Positions 58,797-64,000 of a stretch of 64,000 bases of DNA are shown piece by piece (position 1 is the stretch's first letter; each line of letters begins with the position of its first letter). The translations under genes and the position numbers were made by a program. Source of the DNA: Acorus gramineus (taxonomy: Eukaryota > Streptophyta > Magnoliopsida > Acorales > Acoraceae); NCBI GenBank assembly GCA_030737835.1, contig CM060849.1, positions 20,444,074-20,508,073 of the forward strand, written 5' to 3'. The notes below the pieces were generated by a model. It did not search any database and was not told the DNA's origin. It saw nothing but the letters and a program-made list of their open reading frames with translations.

Positions 58797-60215
58797 CTGC
58801 GTTCCGACGGGTGTAGTGAAACAACTAGATGTGATCCGCCGGAGGTTTTTTTGGCAGGGCGGTGTGACGACACCGCGAAAACCACACCTAGTGGATTGGG
58901 ACTCCGTTTGTCGGAGCAAAAGAGAGGGGGGCCTCGGAGTACTTGATCTCCGGGATATGAACACGGCCCTCCTCGCCCGCTAGCTATGGCGTTGGTTGGT
59001 GGACAGAAAACCGTGGGTTCAACTGTTCCAAGAGCGATATGGAGGTGGTGGACTGGGGGTTGGCCTAGGCTCACTGCGCGCTCGTCCTCTCTCTGTAAAG
59101 GAATATTTGGACGCCGCGTGGAGTTCTCCTCGGCCCTGAGATGGTCAATTGGAAAGGGTGATGAAGTACACTTTTGGCATGATCAATGGTGCGGTCCACT
59201 ATCGCTACGTGCGGAGGCGCCCGACATTTACAATCTAACCAGGCAAGTGGATGGTAATGTTTTCTCCTTTTGGTCTGGGGTGGGAAGCATCCAGGGCTGG
59301 GAAGTGACACTACGCAGGTCTCGTTTGAATGCGATGGAATCAACACAACTAGGTGTGTTGTCCGACCGATTGGCGGCGTGGAGCGGCAGCCTAAATGATG
59401 CGCAAGATTGCCCATGCTGGACTCCGAATCAGTCGAAGGACTACTCTATCCAATCAAGGTACCAGTGGTGGCGCAGGATGCTTGTAGCAACCTTGCAGGG
59501 CTGTGATCGATTCGTGTGTCTTTGGATGACCAAGACACCTTTGAAGGTTAAAGTTTTCCTATGGTTACTAGTCAGGAAGAGGCTACTCACAACAGCTTAC
59601 AGAGCCAGATGGTGCCCCACGGAGTCGGTTTCTTGTGTTTTCTGTGGTGAAGAACTCGAGACGGTGGTGCATCTATTTTGTCTTTGCAGGGTCTCAAAAG
59701 AATTCTGGAAGATGGTGAATGAAACAACCGACGCTACGCGCTAACACGCGATCGATCGAGGAGCTTTGGGAGGCTGGTAGGTTATTGAAATGCACGGGTT
59801 CCTCCAAGGTCGAGAGACAGGTCCTCCGTCGGTGGTGGTTGCGGGAGCATGGTCGATCTGGCGCGCCCGGAAAGACGCGGTTTTAACGCGTCTCGAGTTT
59901 ATGTGGAAAACATTTGGGAGACGACGGTGGTTTTCATTGTACAATGGGGCCGGGGTATCGCGGGGGCCCGGAGTGTGGTCTTCCACAGGGGAAGAATTAT
60001 TGTTGTCACGTAGTTTCGGGGATTTTCATCGGTGGAGATGGCGGTCCGGTAGACACCCCGTTTACTTGGGATCATATTCACTAAAATTTTATTTTGCATT
60101 GGCTTTATGTTGGTTTTCATGTCTTTCTTTACCCTCTCACCTCCAATTCAGAGTTGTAACCATTCTTCTAGCAATACAAGTTTGGTAGCAATATCTACCT
60201 TATTTTTTAAAAAAA
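58797..60215 (+). mobile_element. 5'-truncated L1-like LINE, copy 2, reverse-transcriptase C-terminal and zf-RVT region
   Basis: About 1.42 kb encoding the end of a plant L1-type ORF2. The early part, in frame from 58830, reads RRRFFWQGG...DWDSVCRSKREGGLGVLDLRDMN, the usual block before the RT zinc-binding region, and stops at a TAG at 58981. Another frame (to 59744) has GKGDEVHFWHDQWCG and then the zinc-binding domain: LWMTKTPLKVKVFLWLL, CVFCGEELETVVHLFCLC. A W-SIWRARKDAV segment follows at about 59850. The 3' end has ggtagcaatatctacc and an A-rich tail at 60208-60216. A 15-bp target-site duplication (58782-58796 versus 60216-60230, 14 of 15 identical) brackets it. Stop codons and frame changes make it dead on arrival or old. 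Confidence 0.92.
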
Positions 60216-60364
60216 ATATGATCTGTGATTTTCAATCTTGAATTGTGACACAAGAAAGAAAATATGTGAGTCATGCAGTACCATTTGAATTCTACAAATA
60301 ATATGATATGTGATTTTCAATCTTGAATTGTGACACAAGAAAGATAAAATATGTGATTCATGAC
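60216..60364 (+). repeat. 85-bp tandem repeat, LINE insertion target
   Basis: Unit 1 begins atatgatctgtgattttcaatc at 60216 and unit 2 begins atatgatatgtgattttcaatc at 60301. Both contain ttgaattgtgacacaagaaaga. Part of another unit lies left of the LINE at 58752-58796, so the LINE landed in a pre-existing array. Confidence 0.88.
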
Positions 60365-60612
60365 CATATAACCACTACTTGCCTTTTTCAGATTCTATAA
60401 ATGTGTGATTTTGATGTGCCAAACAAATAATGTGTTCATATGTTTTTAATAATAAATATGGGTAAAGCAAATCCGAATCAAACTTTGTAACTTTAGCTAT
60501 TATGGTGCCCTAAATATGGCTAGTTAAGTTACATAGTTTTGAAGGTGTCAAAATTTTGAACATCTCAACCACCAAACAATTCTACTATTTCAGGAAACTC
60601 TCAACAGAAACC

Positions 60613-60619
60613 TTTATAA
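60613..60619 (+). promoter_or_regulatory. TATA box of the small secreted peptide gene
   Basis: tttataa in the context acctttataaccatc, 109-115 bp upstream of the ATG at 60728, which would give a leader of about 75-80 nt. The context is typical for a plant TATA promoter. Confidence 0.55.
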
Positions 60620-60727
60620 CCATCTCTTCCAATTCCCATTTAAAACAGACCCCATCAAATTAAGATAAAATTAAAGGACCAACACCTTCTCCATGTTCTA
60701 ACTTTTGCTCTAAAAATTCATTCAAAG

Positions 60728-60949
60728 ATGGCCAATTCAATCACCAAGGCTTCCATTATATTGCCACTCATGCTCTTTGGGCTGCTTGTATATGCTTATA
60801 CAGCCCAAGCTGAGGCGCCCGCCCCGCCTTCGCCCAAACATCCACCACCGGAGCCGGAATTCAGGGTGGGTGTGCCGCTTTTCCGGCACAGAGACCGGCC
60901 CGGAGTCTTCACCGCCGAGCCGGACCTCAGGAAGGATGGGAAGCCTTGA
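60728..60949 (+). CDS. Small secreted proline-rich peptide, unknown function
   Basis: Encodes 73 residues. Residues 1-29 look like a signal peptide: MANSITK, then a hydrophobic run about 9-24 (SIILPLMLFGLLVYAY), and an Ala-rich cleavage region TAQAEA. The mature part of about 45 residues begins APAPPSPKHPPPEPEF, proline-rich, followed by a charged tail (RHRDRPGVFTAEPDLRKDGKP) with no cysteines. Codon use is GC-rich against AT-rich flanks, a TATA box sits at 60613-60619 and a possible aataaa signal at 61139-61144, all favouring a real gene. The C-terminal basic/acidic stretch could be a processed peptide hormone, but it does not match a CLE, CEP or PSK motif that I know. It is probably exported to the cell wall or apoplast. 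Confidence 0.65.
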   Translation: MANSITKASIILPLMLFGLLVYAYTAQAEAPAPPSPKHPPPEPEFRVGVPLFRHRDRPGVFTAEPDLRKDGKP

Positions 60950-61842
60950 TTTATATTCAACATTGAACTATTTTGGAAGATGGAAATATACATCTATCAT
61001 AAGGATATATGAATGTAAAGATGAATGGCTAAGCATATGTATTGTATTATTCATGCATTACTAAGCTTTTGAATGCATGGAAGTGGTTTGTTGTATTGAT
61101 GTATGCTCTAAGATAAATTGATGTTGGAAAAAACATGATAATAAACGGAAACTTGAAACCCTGTCTTGTAAAATGGGAATTATGTGTTGTTGAAGTAATT
61201 AAGTGGCATAATTTTATAATATATAATTTGTTATTTTTTGAAGTTTTGAATGAGTTCAAGTTTAGAAGGGATACTCGCGGTTTGGGTCCCATTCATTTTT
61301 TAAAAACTCCTATATCCACCGGGAGAGTTTAAGACAATCCACAATGATGATGAGCTTTTACATAGATGAAAAAACCTCAAATATCACAAATACACCCAAT
61401 ACATAGATAGATGCCGGAATATAAAATTCTTTTGGTGGAGAAGACCACAACTTTCCATTGCACCTGTCTCTCTGAATCTCTCCCCATGGACGTAGGAGGA
61501 TTACACCTCCGAACCACATAAATTTGGTGTTGCTCTTCCTCTTTTTTTTTTCATTTGCAATTTATTGCTTTGCCTATTATAACTATATTTATTGGTATGC
61601 TTTAAACATTGATGAGAGATGAAATAACTCGTATTTTAGATCCCATTTATTGACAAAAATCACAACATTATGTCGGTTTTTTTTTTTTATATAATTGTTA
61701 GAACTGTTGGATTTGATTAAATCCCAAATAAAATACTAACATATGATTGTTCATTATTAAAAATGACAACATCCAACACTACCTAGGTCCGGACATTTTT
61801 TATATTATTATTAGGATAATATTACATTTAGCCTTATTTTCA
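60950..61842. other. 3' flank of the small peptide gene and intergenic DNA
   Basis: Should hold the 3' UTR of the peptide gene. Farther on it is AT-rich without recognised features. Confidence 0.4.
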
Positions 61843-62090
61843 GTCTCAATTTCAGTATGCATATGTTTTAAATTTTTTAAAAATAATATATTACATCTAA
61901 TGAGATACATGCTTTTATAAAAAATGAAGTATATGCTCTAATAAATTGCATGGATACATTTATAGAAAATGTAAAAAAAATCTTTTAAAACATATGCCTT
62001 ATTAACATTAGCATATGCGTCGATAGATTTCTATCAACGCATATAAAGCTAAAATTGGGACTGAAAATAGATCCGAGTATAACAACGCCC
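61843..62090. mobile_element. MITE-like element, family A, best-preserved copy
   Basis: Left ttattttcagtctcaatttcagtatgcatatg and the reverse complement of the right end (gatctattttcagtcccaattttagc, in part) form inverted termini of about 30-35 bp. The interior has gcatatgcgtcgatag / ctatcaacgcatat, itself an inverted pair. No ORF. It defines the family found at 820-1046, 8120-8320 and 14520-14775. Confidence 0.7.
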
Positions 62091-62261
62091 TTATTATTAT
62101 TCAAGAGAACAAATCACCAAATCAAAGTACAACCCTGAAGATAAATCTGCCAAGGTAAGGACCAAAGTGGGTCAGTCCAAATCTTTTTTTGGCCCTTGCA
62201 ACCCAATCTAATTTAGGCCCCGAATAGAAAAGCCAGAGAATCAAATGCACTATAAAAACGT

Positions 62262-62548
62262 ACTACGTGTATCAACACTCTTAAATTTAATCTTTTTTTA
62301 TGATTAAAAAAAACAGATCACATATGTTATTATTATTTTTAAATAATAAATATCATCTAACGATGTATGTGCTTTCATGGAAAGTGTGTATCGCTTCATT
62401 TTGATTTGAATGAACCCATTTTTAATAAATGTAACAAAAAAATAAACTATGTGTATAGCTCCTCTAATGATGCATATGCTTCACTGGATTTCTAACTATG
62501 CATAAATGACTGTATTTTGGACTTAAAAAAGATTGAGTGTAGTGAGAT
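62262..62548. mobile_element. MITE-like element, family B, copy 6
   Basis: Opposite orientation to most copies: tgaacccatttttaataaatg, agctcctctaatgatgcatatgc and ctgtattttggacttaaaaaagattgagtgtag are family B blocks reversed. Confidence 0.5.
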
Positions 62549-63300
62549 ATATATTTCAATAAAAAAAAAAAAATTTCCGTAAAATTGAATATAATATGAT
62601 TCGATAGAATATAGACCTCATTTTATGAAATTACTTTAAATATCAAAACATATGAAAACTGCACGTGGGAGATCAAAGAGATGAAAATGGAAAAGAAAAT
62701 CATATTTGTAGATGAGTGGGTCACTGTTCTATTAATACTGGGAATCAAACACTATTAGATTCTAAAAGTGAACTAAAAATGTGGAGTGGTTTTCTAGAGA
62801 TTGATATCCTCAATTTTTTTTTTTTTTTTTTTTTTTTGAGAAGACGATAAATACCTCAGTTAAGACTTCAATTCTTTCCCACAATGGAAGCTTCTGATCC
62901 GCAAACTCGATTCATCCGATCCGGGCCCATTCAGGCTGACCCGTGGGCTTTCCTCTTCTTCTTTTTTTTTTTATTTATCTATTTATGCTTGGGGTTTGCC
63001 TGTAAGGGATGTTTGGGCGCCATTTTTTGTCAACCACAAATCTCAATCTAAATATATATGGACATGTTACACTCAATTTTTTTTTATAATCTAAAATGTA
63101 ATTATATGTACCTTGTTAAAAATTCAATTAAACAAATACATCGTTAGACGATGAAATATTCTTCATCTCTTAATAGAAATTTAACTTAGGATATTATATG
63201 GATTTATATATGTATTTTCAGAGGGTCATATGGACTTCACGAAAAGTCAGGTGGTTATATGAATTTCATGGATTTTTCCCTAAATTAGAATATACAATAC
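62549..63300. other. Intergenic, no gene; poly-T run and truncated family B piece
   Basis: A T run spans 62814-62837. A short family B-like piece with gttacactcaatttttttttataatctaaaatg lies at 63065-63160. No coding sequence. Confidence 0.4.
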
Positions 63301-63329
63301 AATAATTAAAAAAAAATTTGAAAACATAC

Positions 63330-63500
63330 CTGGGCCCGCGGCCCGCCTGGCCCGTTCAGGCCCGAGCCAGCGAGCCTGTCGTTGGCTTTGGGTTCAGGGT
63401 TCTTCCCAGCGGGCCTGTACAACTCGGGCCCACTATCCAGAAAAGTCCATGGGCTTGGACACACCAGGCTTGTGTTTGGATTTTACGGACCGGGCTGGCC
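63330..63500. repeat. GC-rich GGCCCG-type repeat block
   Basis: A patch with many gggcccg, ggcccgcctgg and cgggcctg strings in both orientations, very unlike the AT-rich flanks. This composition is typical of subterminal repeats in plant hAT-like MITEs with GGCCCG motifs. A smaller relative lies at 62918-62945 (gatccgggcccattcaggctgacccg). The ends could not be defined. Confidence 0.5.
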
Positions 63501-64000
63501 GGCCCATCTAATTGCTGATGCTTGGTAGAATGTCTTAGAAACCCTCGTTTGAAAAAGAAGCTGTAAATGGGTTTCTAACTGCGATTAGTTTAGAAATACC
63601 ATTCATTGAAACCCTGGGTTGATACCGAGTTATCCACCCCTGATGGTTATAAAGAGATAATTAACTATCCATGAAGTAAACAATTTTCTGTGATTTTTTT
63701 ATTATTATTCTCATTTAAAAGTATAAAAATAATTTTTTTTATAGGCTTAGTTTATTTAGAATAAAATGACGATAAATAATAGATAAGAAATAAATAAGAA
63801 TATATAAGTTTTTTACAATGATAATTTAGCATTATTTGTTTGAGTTTGAGAGATATGTGAGAGATATGATAGATACGACCCAGCATGTGATATTTTTATA
63901 ATATGACATAGAAAGATAATTTATCAATTAATAAATAAACTTTGATAAACAATTTCATTCCTTTAAGATAGTTATTAGGATTTTTGATAATTTATCTAAA
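63501..64000. other. AT-rich intergenic DNA, nothing recognised
   Basis: No coding similarity or repeat boundary seen up to the end of the window. Confidence 0.35.

Noticed and set aside
59071-59415. Antisense frames over the LINE reverse-transcriptase region (59071-59415, 59741-59986)
   Set aside because: Shadows of the LINE coding strand.
1-64000. tRNA, rRNA, CRISPR or other prokaryotic-type systems
   Set aside because: No cloverleaf with A and B boxes, no rRNA sequence and no spaced identical repeats were seen. The window is clearly plant nuclear DNA.

Overview
The window is nuclear DNA from a flowering plant. The genes carry GT-AG introns and encode plant-specific or plant-typical proteins (an SBP-box factor, an IBH1-type bHLH, a plasma-membrane proton ATPase). 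They are separated by very AT-rich intergenic DNA full of MITE-like elements, LINE fragments and simple repeats. Nothing seen fixes the species. All assignments come from reading the sequence and from family knowledge; no database was searched.

Host genes, left to right: (1) an SPL8-like SBP-box transcription factor on the minus strand, 5026 to 2918, three exons; (2) an intronless IBH1-like atypical bHLH regulator on the minus strand, 16408 to 15836, with a 31-codon upstream ORF; (3) a complete plasma-membrane H+-ATPase (AHA/PMA family) on the minus strand, 30900 to 23900, reconstructed as 16 exons and 954 residues, with a TATA box and a 10-codon uORF; (4) a small secreted proline-rich peptide on the plus strand, 60728 to 60949. 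These genes look independent; no operon-like or shared pathway logic is visible.

The most striking feature is a large Mutator-like transposon (MULE), 31795-41473, about 9.7 kb, bounded by 122-bp terminal inverted repeats whose outer 55 bp are identical. It carries two convergent genes. One is a MuDR-type transposase (minus, 40408 to 38119) with an apparent frameshift. The other is a multi-exon gene (plus, 33422 to 37375) joining a plant-mobile-domain-like N-terminal half to a C-terminal Ulp1/C48 cysteine protease domain with the His-Gln-Cys residues kept but Asn at the usual Asp position. The first exon contains a 59-codon tandem duplication in which only the second copy has a GT splice donor. 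A short motif around TGTACACTGTTA recurs in most non-coding parts of this element, with a dense array between the two gene 3' ends.

The rest is repeat-rich. Two 5'-truncated LINEs (1120-1583 minus; 58797-60215 plus) share a 3'-terminal hairpin and have recognisable target-site duplications. Several MITE families recur (here called A, B, C and G), along with hAT-like elements rich in GGGTTGGGT or GGATATGGATAT, a cluster of TTGCGACGG motifs resembling CACTA subterminal repeats (46420-46745), a Copia-type LTR end with a primer-binding site nested in a family C element (50635-50944), and several minisatellites with periods near 42, 85 and 90 bp.
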